A stretch of DNA of 39,555 nucleotides from a virus: positions 1 through 39,555 of IMG/VR virus record IMGVR_UViG_3300022751_000029; one strand, written 5' to 3'. The notes under the pieces were generated by a model. The model searched no databases and was not told the origin of the DNA. It saw only the letters and a list, made by a program, of their open reading frames with translations. Positions 6,541 through 13,182 of this stretch are shown piece by piece. Every line of letters starts with the position of its first letter. Position 1 is the first letter of the stretch. The position numbers and the translations under genes were made by a program.

Positions 6541-6723
6541 TTATTTGTCCTCCACTTCATTATCGGGGTAGCATCCGTCGCAGAACTGTCCTTGACTTGT
6601 GATGAATTCGACATCATTGACGCTACAGCTATCACACTTGTCATATCCTGAATCGACTTCGGTGGTATCTTCTACTTCCCATAGTGTTGATTCGTAATTG
6701 CTGTCTGTTGGATGATTGCTCAT
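6541..6723 (-). CDS. Small zinc-ribbon protein, first gene of the left early operon
   Basis: 60 residues with two cysteine pairs (CDSC and CDGC, 20 residues apart) in a highly acidic chain. This suggests a minimal zinc ribbon. It is promoter-proximal, in a position often used for host-directed early proteins. Family unknown. Confidence 0.65.
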   Translation of the reverse strand: MSNHPTDSNYESTLWEVEDTTEVDSGYDKCDSCSVNDVEFITSQGQFCDGCYPDNEVEDK

Positions 6724-6757
6724 GTCGTTATCCCCGTAGTTAATTTGTTATACCTAC

Positions 6758-6785
6758 ATGATAGCATGCTGATAGCAGAATGCAA
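6758..6785 (-). promoter_or_regulatory. Leftward early promoter with direct-repeat operator
   Basis: Reading leftward: -35 TTGCAT (6780-6785), 16-bp spacer, -10 TATCAT (6758-6763), about 35 bp before the first gene. The 8-bp direct repeats TGATAGCA (6759-6766 and 6770-6777), with a GCATGC palindrome between them, overlie the -10 and could be an operator. Confidence 0.55.
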
Positions 6786-6802
6786 GCATAATATGTATAA
6801 TC

Positions 6803-6811
6803 TTATCCACA
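6803..6811 (+). promoter_or_regulatory. Perfect DnaA box
   Basis: TTATCCACA, the consensus DnaA-binding 9-mer, lies 5 bp upstream of the -35 of the rightward promoter and between the divergent promoters. It may serve replication initiation, promoter control, or both. Confidence 0.55.
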
Positions 6812-6816
6812 GGGTA

Positions 6817-6845
6817 TTGACATAACACAATAAGTTTGCTATTAT
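6817..6845 (+). promoter_or_regulatory. Consensus sigma70 promoter for a leaderless gene
   Basis: TTGACA (6817-6822), a 17-bp spacer and TATTAT (6840-6845). The expected transcription start (about 6852) coincides with the ATG at 6853. Confidence 0.75.
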
Positions 6846-6852
6846 TACAAAC

Positions 6853-7065
6853 ATGACCTACAACAAAAATACACTCACATTTACGAACAGCAAGCTAGAC
6901 AACTTCGTCATCCGTGACGGTGAACACTACGTCCAGAGCGACTACAAGGCCGTGGAACGGGCGATGCGCTTGGAAGCGATTAGATACATCACTCGTAAGT
7001 CATTAAGACACCTCGCGGCTTCATTTGAGTCCACAAAGACCAAGCTCGACCAGTACGGCCTGTAG
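6853..7065 (+). CDS. Leaderless 70-residue protein of unknown function
   Basis: The first rightward gene after the divergent promoter region. The product starts MTYNKNTLTFTNSKLDNFVIRDG, then a basic helical half (ERAMRLEAIRYITRKSLRHLAASF). The promoter leaves no room for a ribosome-binding site. Position suggests an early or regulatory protein; no recognised domain. Confidence 0.7.
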   Translation: MTYNKNTLTFTNSKLDNFVIRDGEHYVQSDYKAVERAMRLEAIRYITRKSLRHLAASFESTKTKLDQYGL

Positions 7066-7071
7066 TACTAT

Positions 7072-7146
7072 ATGGGTATGCAAACCGACATCACTTGGGA
7101 AGTAGAGGGCTGTACCTGCTGCGGTATAATAACCAGCGGAACTTAA
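7072..7146 (+). CDS. Possible 24-residue microprotein
   Basis: A short frame MGMQTDITWEVEGCTCCGIITSGT directly after the leaderless gene, with a CTCC metal-site-like cluster. There is no Shine-Dalgarno site. It may simply be part of the following structured region. Confidence 0.25.
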   Translation: MGMQTDITWEVEGCTCCGIITSGT

Positions 7147-7480
7147 TATGTGCTACGCGCGACCGGCCCGGATTTATCCGTGACTCATCGGGATTCAGCG
7201 ACCCTATCGCAAGGAATCCCTCAGCGCAGTCGGCTATTTCATCGTCATTCTTGGTGAACCCTGTCGATATCATTAGTCGGCGTTCCACCCCAGCCGTCAT
7301 GGGTAGCCGAGATCAGGTTGATACCTCTCTCCCCACGTAGGCAGTAAAACCGAACGTATGTAGGTGAACCTCATGCCACCGAGACGTGTGACAGCTGGGA
7401 CTATGTTAGAATCAAATTAGTCGCTTGCCATGTGTAGGATGACTTCTTAACCCGTCACCCACCTGGCGGGTTTTGTATTT
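7125..7480 (+). ncRNA. Candidate structured RNA of about 0.3-0.35 kb
   Basis: A TATAAT at 7125-7130 (no clear -35) precedes a stretch without convincing genes. It has strong helices: GGGATTC/GAATCCC (7190-7196 with 7214-7220) enclosing GCGA/TCGC; TCGGCTA/TAGCCGA (7230-7236 with 7304-7310); and GACTA/TAGTC (7399-7403 with 7418-7422). A proper intrinsic terminator closes it at 7449-7480. It does not show the conserved cores of RNase P RNA or tmRNA. It could instead be the 3' region of the leaderless gene's mRNA. Confidence 0.35.
7449..7480 (+). terminator. Intrinsic terminator
   Basis: A 9-bp stem AACCCGTCA (7449-7457) / TGGCGGGTT (7464-7472), containing one T-G pair, with a 6-nt loop, followed by a T-rich tail. 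It ends the rightward unit from the 6817 promoter. Confidence 0.8.
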
Positions 7481-7523
7481 ATCCACAACCATTTTCATGA
7501 TGTCAGAGATATGGTTATCCCCA
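7479..7523 (+). promoter_or_regulatory. DnaA box pair, possible origin
   Basis: A perfect TTATCCACA at 7479-7487 and a near match TTATCCCCA at 7515-7523, just after a terminator and before a strong promoter. Together with the box at 6803 they suggest a DnaA-dependent replication origin near 6.8-7.6 kb. Confidence 0.4.
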
Positions 7524-7550
7524 GTTCCATACACAGGCTGAAAACTCAGG

Positions 7551-7591
7551 TTGATGCTGATTTATAACTGACGTATACTACTTATAACTGA
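7551..7591 (+). promoter_or_regulatory. Strong promoter of the giant RNA with flanking direct repeats
   Basis: TTGATG (7551-7556), 17-bp spacer, TATACT (7574-7579); start expected near 7586. Two identical TTATAACTGA repeats (7562-7571 and 7582-7591), 20 bp apart, bracket the -10 on the same helix face, as expected of a regulator-binding site. Confidence 0.65.
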
Positions 7592-7654
7592 AAGGTCTCT
7601 CAACGCTGATAGTCCGAGTAGGGGGTATAAGAATCTTTTAAGGGTATTAGAAAA

Positions 7655-7670
7655 CCCCCATTTCTGGGGG
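7655..7670 (+). other. GC hairpin near the 5' end of the giant RNA
   Basis: CCCCCA-TTTC-TGGGGG, a perfect 6-bp tetraloop hairpin. The GGGGG at 7621-7625 could pair with the same CCCCC, so two alternative folds exist. There is no T-run on this strand; on the opposite strand it would be followed by TTTT. Confidence 0.5.
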
Positions 7671-8136
7671 CTGGTCTCTTAACGCTACTCATATTTTAGC
7701 ACATTTATTTCTTATGCAAATAGTACATTACTTTTCGAGACTACCTTTTGTGGGTATAACCCTGGCTCTGATAATACGACCCCTAAGTGTAGATTACGTT
7801 TTTAGATAATCCGTAACCTACTGTACGTCAACCAGGTCAGTTGCTGAGGAGATAACGGGAATCGGATTCCTTGAGCTCGGGTTGGCCACCCTCTGTCTTC
7901 TCAGCAATGCTCATAAAGATGCCACCTCAATCGTATGTAGGCCTTAATCAATTGTTACTTGTCTGCTTCATAAACCAAGCAAGGCAAAGGGGGTCTAATG
8001 GTCTCTGAACACAGAAATAGGTGTGCAAAACATACGCAGATTGCAGTTGATATAAACGTACACTGCGCGTACACTATAAGCAGAGTTAACTGATACCTGA
8101 CAGATGACTACGGTCACAGGCGAGCTACTCTAAATC

Positions 8137-8240
8137 GGGAAGTTGGCGGAGTGGCTAAACGCTAGTCTTAGTTAGTCTCTCGAGTGGGCTAAGATACCAA
8201 TACTCGGGCGACCATCAGTTCGAATCTGATACTTTCCACC
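8137..8240 (+). tRNA. tRNA-like element (class II shape), non-canonical anticodon arm
   Basis: A clear tRNA frame. Acceptor GGGAAGT (8137-8143) pairs with ACTTTCC (8231-8237). D arm GCG/CGC has an 11-nt GG-containing loop (8146-8162). T arm ATCAG-TTCGAAT-CTGAT (8214-8230) directly abuts the acceptor, and the end is A-CC. Between the D and T arms there are 51 nt, too many for a normal Leu/Ser tRNA. TCTTAG/CTAAGA (8166-8171, 8189-8194) closes a 17-nt loop instead of 7, or CTCGAGT/ACTCGGG (8179-8185, 8202-8208) forms an alternative arm. No confident anticodon can be given. It may be a decayed tRNA, an interrupted tRNA or a tRNA-mimic domain of the giant RNA. Confidence 0.55.
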
Positions 8241-9096
8241 GTGTAGTAGTGAGACGGTAAATTAATCAGCGAACAGTTCGACAGGTAATGCTGGGACTGC
8301 ACTACTGTCGTTTCACTCTACCAATGAACATTTACAACTCGTATCGGAATAGCTGGTAGTAATTACCGTAATAAGTGGCTGGTCGTCCTCCTAGGAGTGA
8401 TAAACGCCTTATTACGTAAAGTAAGTCTTTGGATAAGCGTTTGCTACTGGCTACCCCGATACGAGCACCACTTGGAGTGCAGCTGTGACAATCAGGTACG
8501 TCCGTACAATAGGTGTCGTTAAATGCCAGATTGACATCCTGGGTGGATGGTAACGAAGCATCCCTGATTGTCTACCTGCACTTCATAGCACCTTTAGAGC
8601 GTAGTAGTGCTGGTAGTAAGTGTCTCGCATTGGGCGACCTCTCAAAAAGGTAAGTTCTCCTGAGCATGAGAGTCAGAAACTGCTAACTAGTCCTAACGGG
8701 AATGACGTCAGTAAATGAAACCACTGAGAAGACAGGTGGTGGATACCGTAAAGAGAGACTGCTTCATTGCTACTAGCACCATACGCTTTAACGCACCTTT
8801 ATCAGTCAAAGAGATTAGAGCGCATTGTGGACGGCTAGTTGCAATGGAGAGGCCAAAACCCAGGGCTTACGTCACGCAAGTGGCAACAAGTACAGGTGGA
8901 GGGTCGGTAGGGAGTAATTCTCCCCAAAAAGGTTTACTCGAGAGGTAGATTACCACGCACAAAGGGGCAACCACGGAGAGAGAGCAAAGCTCTCCACTAC
9001 GCGCTTTAATCCATTAGAGCCACACCGATCGGACTAGCTCGCTTTTAAATCGGTGGTTCGTAAGTAAGTTAATATCAGGAAAGGGGAGCACTCAGC

Positions 9097-9771
9097 ATGA
9101 AAATTCTAAACCTCTATGCTGGCATCGGCGGCAACCGCAAACTATGGGGTGATGAGCATGAAGTGTGGGCTGTTGAAAACGATTACGATATAGCGATGGC
9201 ATATAAAAAGCTGTACCCAAATGACGTTATCCTTATTGAAGATGCACATCAGTATCTATTGGACTTCTACCATAACTTCGACTTTATTTGGAGCAGCCCA
9301 CCATGCCCATCGCATTCACGCATGAGAACATCGCTGATTAAGAGTAAGCCTATGTACCCCGATATGAATCTATATGAGGAGATTATATTTCTAAATGAGT
9401 TCTTTAAGGGTAATTGGGTAGTGGAGAACGTCATACCATACTATAAACCACTGATCACACCCATAGCAGAATTAGACCGTCATCTATTTTGGAGCAACAG
9501 ACATATCGGTAAGTTTGATGGCGGCAGGAATTATAAAGGGCGAGTAACTGACCAAACTAAAGAAGCGCTCGCGGAATCACATGGCATTCAATTACCAGAG
9601 GGTACGAAGAACCAGCGTAAGCTACTAAGAAACGCAGTAGACCCATTACTTGGCTTGCATGTCTTAGAAGCTGTCGGGCAAGTAAATAGTGGTACGGTTC
9701 GGGCGAACACTGAGCTATTTGGCGAGCTAGCCAAGAGCCCAACCAACAACATAAGGGGGGAGATAAGATGA
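9097..9771 (+). CDS. C5 cytosine-specific DNA methyltransferase
   Basis: 224 residues, short for the family. Motif I is NLYAGIGGN (SAM binding), the catalytic PPC lies in SSPPCPSHSRMR (motif IV) and ENV (motif VI) is in GNWVVENVIPYY. The family's target-recognition domain is much reduced, and a motif X-like GLHVLEAVGQ lies near the end. It should methylate cytosine at C5, probably to protect phage DNA. It has a good ribosome site (GGAAAGGGGAG) and directly follows the structured RNA region. Together with the adenine methylase at 3152 the phage carries two kinds of modification. Confidence 0.85.
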   Translation: MKILNLYAGIGGNRKLWGDEHEVWAVENDYDIAMAYKKLYPNDVILIEDAHQYLLDFYHNFDFIWSSPPCPSHSRMRTSLIKSKPMYPDMNLYEEIIFLNEFFKGNWVVENVIPYYKPLITPIAELDRHLFWSNRHIGKFDGGRNYKGRVTDQTKEALAESHGIQLPEGTKNQRKLLRNAVDPLLGLHVLEAVGQVNSGTVRANTELFGELAKSPTNNIRGEIR

Positions 9772-9914
9772 GTAAGATGAACTGGAAACCATTTAACGAT
9801 GCGTTTGAAGCCGAGATAGATGCCCAGGAGTTTATGATAGATGAAGCTGAATGGATGGCAGTTATACGTGCCCTTAAAGTAGCTCAAGAAACCATGGAGT
9901 CTGTAGATGCCTAA
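9768..9914 (+). CDS. Small acidic helical protein (48 aa)
   Basis: Starts with an ATGA overlap at the end of the methyltransferase. The product MSKMNWKPFNDAFEAEIDAQ... is acidic and helical. Overlaps the next gene by 8 bp. Not recognised. Confidence 0.6.
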   Translation: MSKMNWKPFNDAFEAEIDAQEFMIDEAEWMAVIRALKVAQETMESVDA

Positions 9915-10050
9915 ACGTAGAGGTCAAAGATTCAGCGGAGAAGTATACCCCGAAAACATAGCCAAATGGGCTACCCTACCTGAGAAGGGACGGAATCGGT
10001 GGTTTAACAGGCAAGTGGAGAAGATCAAGATAGTAAAGGAGGAGTCATGA
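9907..10050 (+). CDS. Small basic protein (47 aa)
   Basis: MPKRRGQRFSGEVYPENIAKWATLPEKGRNRWFNRQVEK..., basic and Trp-rich; its last codons carry the next gene's AAGGAGGAG ribosome site and the stop overlaps the next start (ATGA). Unrecognised. Confidence 0.6.
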   Translation: MPKRRGQRFSGEVYPENIAKWATLPEKGRNRWFNRQVEKIKIVKEES

Positions 10051-10211
10051 AAGTATTACAAGTAGTTATTCAAGGTTCAAGCATTCTAGGTTTAGCAGAT
10101 GACAATAACATGTACCAGTGGCTATCAAGAGATGGCGTGTGGGAGTTCCTAGGACCTGTCGAGGAGGCTGCCCCTGTTGCTGTGGAGCTAGTAAAGGAAG
10201 AAGATGTTTAA
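10047..10211 (+). CDS. Small protein (54 aa)
   Basis: Preceded by an excellent AAGGAGGAG site. The first 37 residues (MKVLQVVIQGSSILGLADDNNMYQWLSRDGVWEFLGP) look like a small beta barrel; an acidic tail follows. Overlaps the next gene by 8 bp. Unrecognised. Confidence 0.65.
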   Translation: MKVLQVVIQGSSILGLADDNNMYQWLSRDGVWEFLGPVEEAAPVAVELVKEEDV

Positions 10212-10449
10212 ATTATTCAAGCGCAAGAAAGCATTACGAGTAGAGACAGCATATGAACTTAAACGCGGTGCTACATATCTTGTTGAGTACGATGAGCATC
10301 AGGTATCACATAAGGATATGGCAGACTTAAGTGATTTTCTGATGAACGTATACGACATTATGGCCATAGTAATTCCCACCAAGAACGGCAAGGCTATTCG
10401 CATAGTCCCAACAGAGGTGGAGCTAGTAAAGGATAACAAGAATGTTTAA
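10204..10449 (+). CDS. Hypothetical protein (81 aa)
   Basis: A basic start (MFKLFKRKKALRVETAYELKRG) followed by a strand/helix domain. Both this and the next gene begin MFKL, and this gene and the one before end with a similar VELVK(E/D) segment, hinting at local duplication of gene ends. Confidence 0.65.
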   Translation: MFKLFKRKKALRVETAYELKRGATYLVEYDEHQVSHKDMADLSDFLMNVYDIMAIVIPTKNGKAIRIVPTEVELVKDNKNV

Positions 10450-10726
10450 GCTTGCTAAATGGTTATGGACTATGGCGGAAAATAGAGCTAGAGAACGTAT
10501 CTTGGCAGACATACATGCTCGACGTAGCTATCACATCGCCCAGAGCGAAATCGTTTACCTAAAGGAGCGATACGAGCCTGAAACTAAGGATGACGAGGAT
10601 ATGCTGATGCGAGATTTAATGTTGCCAAGATTTACACCCAAAGAACACGGCGCAATCATACGAGTTTTAGATGAGATATTAGCACAAAACCGTCGCGTGA
10701 CAGGAGTAAAGGAACAAGATGAGTAA
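10442..10726 (+). CDS. Hypothetical helical protein (94 aa)
   Basis: An arginine- and glutamate-rich helical product (MFKLAKWLWTMAENRARERILADIHARR...). Overlaps both neighbours by 8 bp. Unrecognised. Confidence 0.65.
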   Translation: MFKLAKWLWTMAENRARERILADIHARRSYHIAQSEIVYLKERYEPETKDDEDMLMRDLMLPRFTPKEHGAIIRVLDEILAQNRRVTGVKEQDE

Positions 10727-10928
10727 GCAGGATAGTCCCCACTACAAACACCTTGTAAGAGTTAGAGGTGGCTGGAAAGCCATGACAAAACGTGAACTAG
10801 AGGGTCGTGACCCATATCAAATTAAAGATCCACAACGAGCATACAGGAACCGTATAAATCGTATGCTCCGTAAAACCGTATCAGCATTGGATTATTTAGA
10901 GACAATACGATTAACAAGACATATTTGA
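10719..10928 (+). CDS. Hypothetical basic protein (69 aa)
   Basis: MSKQDSPHYKHLVRVRGGWKAMTKRELEGRD..., strongly basic with an arginine-rich helix (RAYRNRINRMLRKT). A nucleic-acid-binding role is possible. Confidence 0.6.
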   Translation: MSKQDSPHYKHLVRVRGGWKAMTKRELEGRDPYQIKDPQRAYRNRINRMLRKTVSALDYLETIRLTRHI

Positions 10929-10938
10929 GAGGCAATAT

Positions 10939-11034
10939 ATGACGATAACAAAATATTCTATGGACAGCTGGGAAGTCACAATTTATGCAGGCTTAACAGA
11001 GGTAGCCCCATCAGTAGGGGAGGAGAGAGAATGA
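10939..11034 (+). CDS. Tiny protein (31 aa)
   Basis: MTITKYSMDSWEVTIYAGLTEVAPSVGEERE; its end contains the GGGGAGGAG ribosome site of the next gene and overlaps its start (ATGA). Unrecognised. Confidence 0.5.
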   Translation: MTITKYSMDSWEVTIYAGLTEVAPSVGEERE

Positions 11035-11342
11035 TACATTTAGGAATTGATATAACGACATGGGGCAAGTTTGATGATGATACTTACAAACGTCTAACAG
11101 AGTATTGTTACGATATGTTACGTGAGGGGTACAGGTCTTATCCAGAAATACTATTCGTTACTCGTGACCAGTACAGTGACATATTGGCCTATGTAGATGC
11201 GAATAAACTACCGTTAGCCCAGAGTGTCAACTACAATCCACAGGCAATGCTTCCAGAATCACTTAAACGTCATCCAGATAATATTCGAGAGTTTACCCTG
11301 CATACGCCGATGAATGTTATGTGGGTAAGGGTTTCAGCATGA
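11031..11342 (+). CDS. Hypothetical protein (103 aa)
   Basis: An alpha/beta product (MIHLGIDITTWGKFDDDTYKRLTEYCYDML...) with a well-formed upstream ribosome site. Not recognised. Confidence 0.7.
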   Translation: MIHLGIDITTWGKFDDDTYKRLTEYCYDMLREGYRSYPEILFVTRDQYSDILAYVDANKLPLAQSVNYNPQAMLPESLKRHPDNIREFTLHTPMNVMWVRVSA

Positions 11343-11632
11343 CCGACCCCTCTATACATAAGGCCTTAGACCCGATACGCGGTTACATCAAGCGGCTTAT
11401 CGAACATGTTGAGAAAGACCATCCTGATGCTGATATGACCCAAGAGTGTAGCTGGCCTGATGATATTATGCAAGAATTTGAAGCCCTCCTCTCTAGGGAG
11501 ATAACAAAAGCCCGTTTAGATGAAGCTTACCTTGCATCAGGTGGTGAGTTCTTTATGCATAACGGCAAGTACTACAAGGACAGGGAAATCCTCCGTGAGC
11601 GTCTCAAGGACTTACAAGAAGGGAAGGAATAA
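11339..11632 (+). CDS. Hypothetical acidic protein (97 aa)
   Basis: I start it at ATG 11339, which makes an ATGA overlap with the upstream stop, instead of 11321. Mostly helical (ALDPIRGYIKRLIEHVEKDHPDADM...). Not recognised. Confidence 0.7.
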   Translation: MTDPSIHKALDPIRGYIKRLIEHVEKDHPDADMTQECSWPDDIMQEFEALLSREITKARLDEAYLASGGEFFMHNGKYYKDREILRERLKDLQEGKE

Positions 11633-11633
11633 C

Positions 11634-11912
11634 ATGTCAGGTAATCGAGTCGGTGGTGTAAAGACCGCCCGAACCAATCTAAACAGAGACCCGTTGTTTT
11701 ACCACAAGATCGGAGCTATCGGCGGCAAAGCCACAGGCATGAAAGGTTTCGCAACGAACAGGAAGCTTGCCTCATTCGCCGGACGCGCTGGAGGGCTCGC
11801 AAGCAGACGGGGAAAGAAGCGCTCACCCCTGAACGAGAAGCTGTATCAGGAGGCAATCAGGCGATTGTCGGAACTTAAGGAGCGGGCGGAGAGGGAACGG
11901 TATCAGGTATGA
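11634..11912 (+). CDS. Small basic glycine-rich protein with KGG/YciG-like motifs
   Basis: Started at ATG 11634 behind GGGAAGGAAT rather than at an upstream ATG that would overlap the previous gene. The 92 residues contain repeated IGGKATG, GFATNRKLASFAGRAGGLAS and RRGKKR segments, resembling the stress-protein KGG repeats found in small phage and bacterial proteins. Its basic, flexible character suggests nucleic-acid binding. Confidence 0.65.
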   Translation: MSGNRVGGVKTARTNLNRDPLFYHKIGAIGGKATGMKGFATNRKLASFAGRAGGLASRRGKKRSPLNEKLYQEAIRRLSELKERAERERYQV

Positions 11913-12007
11913 GTAGCAGAGAAAGATTGGCGGTGATATTATCATTAATCGGTGTTGTTGTATCAATTACTAGCGTAGGTATAGTGATTTTCAAGGATAA
12001 CATCTGA
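11909..12007 (+). CDS. Tiny single-TM protein (32 aa)
   Basis: ATGA overlap upstream and TGATG overlap downstream. One membrane helix (LAVILSLIGVVVSITSVGIVIF) with a charged head and short tail. Unrecognised. Confidence 0.65.
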   Translation: MSSRERLAVILSLIGVVVSITSVGIVIFKDNI

Positions 12008-12381
12008 TGCCGATAGTTAAACCCATCTATCAACAGAATGGTAAGGTAGAACTGGATATGCGTGTAAGCCCCCTCACAGGCCAAGAGCTGTATGAAGAGA
12101 TCGTAAAGAGCGTATGGGCCACACAGCGCCCTATCATGTTGACACTACCGGATGTACTCCGTGTCACCCAGCGCCAATTCGCCAGTCTGAACAGCTATAC
12201 AAAGAAGATGCTTGAGACAGAAGATAGATACATGGTCACTCCGCATAACGCTATGGACATAGTCATAGATCGTGACTACCAGCAAGTGCAAGAAATCGAA
12301 CAAACGATGCAGTTAACAGATGATATACTTTCACAACGTAATCAGGAGAATACAGATGGACAACAAAGACTACAGCAGTAA
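12007..12381 (+). CDS. Hypothetical protein (124 aa)
   Basis: MPIVKPIYQQNGKVELDMRVSPLTGQELYEEIVKSVW..., alpha/beta, with a glutamine-rich tail. Not recognised; part of the pre-terminase gene block. Confidence 0.7.
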   Translation: MPIVKPIYQQNGKVELDMRVSPLTGQELYEEIVKSVWATQRPIMLTLPDVLRVTQRQFASLNSYTKKMLETEDRYMVTPHNAMDIVIDRDYQQVQEIEQTMQLTDDILSQRNQENTDGQQRLQQ

Positions 12382-12652
12382 ATACAATGTGACCAAAGAC
12401 GGAGACAAGTTCAAGATGACCGCTACCCGTTACTTTGATACTCAAGAGGAAGCAACTGAATATGCCGACAGTATGCCGAACACAGAACGTGATAACGCCC
12501 TGGATGAAGTCAGAGAAGATGCCAAGCATGACGTATTCGAGCAGGCCAGTCATATCAACGATGTCGATGCTACAGAGCCACCACAGGAAGCAGAGCAGAT
12601 TGAGCGTGTGGATAACAAGCAAGCTAAGGATAAGGAAACCGCAAAGAAATGA
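12356..12652 (+). CDS. Hypothetical acidic protein (98 aa)
   Basis: Started at ATG 12356 behind AGGAG; overlaps the previous gene by 26 bp and the next by 4. Highly charged and probably partly disordered (MDNKDYSSKYNVTKDGDKFK...KETAKK). Confidence 0.65.
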   Translation: MDNKDYSSKYNVTKDGDKFKMTATRYFDTQEEATEYADSMPNTERDNALDEVREDAKHDVFEQASHINDVDATEPPQEAEQIERVDNKQAKDKETAKK

Positions 12653-12912
12653 GCAACGAGAAGAAACTATTCCAGCTAGATGGTGAAGCACACGGTATGA
12701 AGAAGATCAAAGAGCTACGTGCTAAAGCTAAGGATAATCCTATGGCCAAGGCGGAATGGTATCTCTGTAACATCAGTGCTGAACTTATGAACAAGAGTCA
12801 TGGAGTAAACTCAGCCTGGCCAGACCATACGGATGATAGCTGGATGGTACTTACCAAAGACCAGCATGGATACAAGAACTCTATAGAGCAGATTCCACTT
12901 GTAGAAGCATAG
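12649..12912 (+). CDS. Hypothetical protein (87 aa)
   Basis: A helical product with several Trp residues (MSNEKKLFQLDGEAHGMKKIKELRAKAKDN...). Overlaps the previous gene by 4 bp. Not recognised. Confidence 0.65.
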   Translation: MSNEKKLFQLDGEAHGMKKIKELRAKAKDNPMAKAEWYLCNISAELMNKSHGVNSAWPDHTDDSWMVLTKDQHGYKNSIEQIPLVEA

Positions 12913-12975
12913 CCGGTACGCTACACTGAGAGCACTACTAATCATTAACCTATCAAGGTCGGATTACTAATCTCT

Positions 12976-13182
12976 ATGGGGCAATCAAAGGTTACTTACG
13001 CAATCAACTATGAGACGCGTCAGGGTGCTATTAGAACCGTCAATCAAACATTTGAGTTGGATGGAGAACATGCTCACAAACTAAAGACATCGCTCGATAT
13101 GTATAATGCTGTCATTGTGGAACTTGATAGCGAGGGTAGGTTGAAGTCTATATCACTACCCAAGAAAACGAGTGGATTCTAA
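12976..13182 (+). CDS. Small protein with LDxxGRL tail (68 aa)
   Basis: Beta-rich (KVTYAINYETRQGAIRTVNQTFEL). The C-terminal VIVELDSEGRLKSISLPKK resembles VITKLDNKGRLIALKVRPS in the gene at 15160, so the two may be distant paralogues flanking the terminase genes. TAATG overlap to the next gene. Confidence 0.6.
   Translation: MGQSKVTYAINYETRQGAIRTVNQTFELDGEHAHKLKTSLDMYNAVIVELDSEGRLKSISLPKKTSGF

Larger units (their letters stand above)
7586..9060 (+). ncRNA. Candidate giant ornate phage RNA (GOLLD/ROOL-like in kind)
   Basis: About 1.5 kb behind a strong promoter with no credible gene but a dense series of long perfect or nearly perfect helices. TTGCTGAG/CTCAGCAA (7841-7848, 7900-7907) encloses two hairpins. 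GTGAGACG/CGTTTCAC pairs 8249-8256 with 8309-8316. A composite 20-bp arm pairs 8338-8347 with 8456-8465 and 8350-8359 with 8444-8453. Inside it GTAATAAG/CTTATTAC (8368-8375, 8408-8415) is crossed by AAACGC/GCGTTT (8402-8407, 8437-8442), an H-type pseudoknot. GGAGTGCAG/CTGCACTTC (8474-8482, 8576-8584) encloses GACAATCAGG/CCTGATTGTC (8487-8496, 8563-8572) and TCGTTA/TAACGA (8516-8521, 8551-8556). GCTAACTAG/CTAGTTGC pairs 8682-8690 with 8835-8842. A tRNA-like element sits within it. Family membership is not established. The 3' end is uncertain; no T-run terminator is seen before the methylase gene. Confidence 0.65.

Noticed and set aside
7091-7340. Frames on both strands (69 and 81 codons) after the leaderless gene
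   Set aside because: They overlap each other, lack ribosome sites and coincide with strong RNA helices and a terminator-bounded region.
7137-7480. RNase P RNA, tmRNA or group I intron
   Set aside because: I could not find the conserved core elements of any of these; a specific covariance search could still change this.
8715-8948. 77-codon rightward frame within the RNA region
   Set aside because: No Shine-Dalgarno site, odd composition, and it crosses several helices of the structured RNA.
12263-12691. 142-codon leftward hydrophobic frame
   Set aside because: It lies opposite well-supported overlapping rightward genes and is a reverse-strand shadow.
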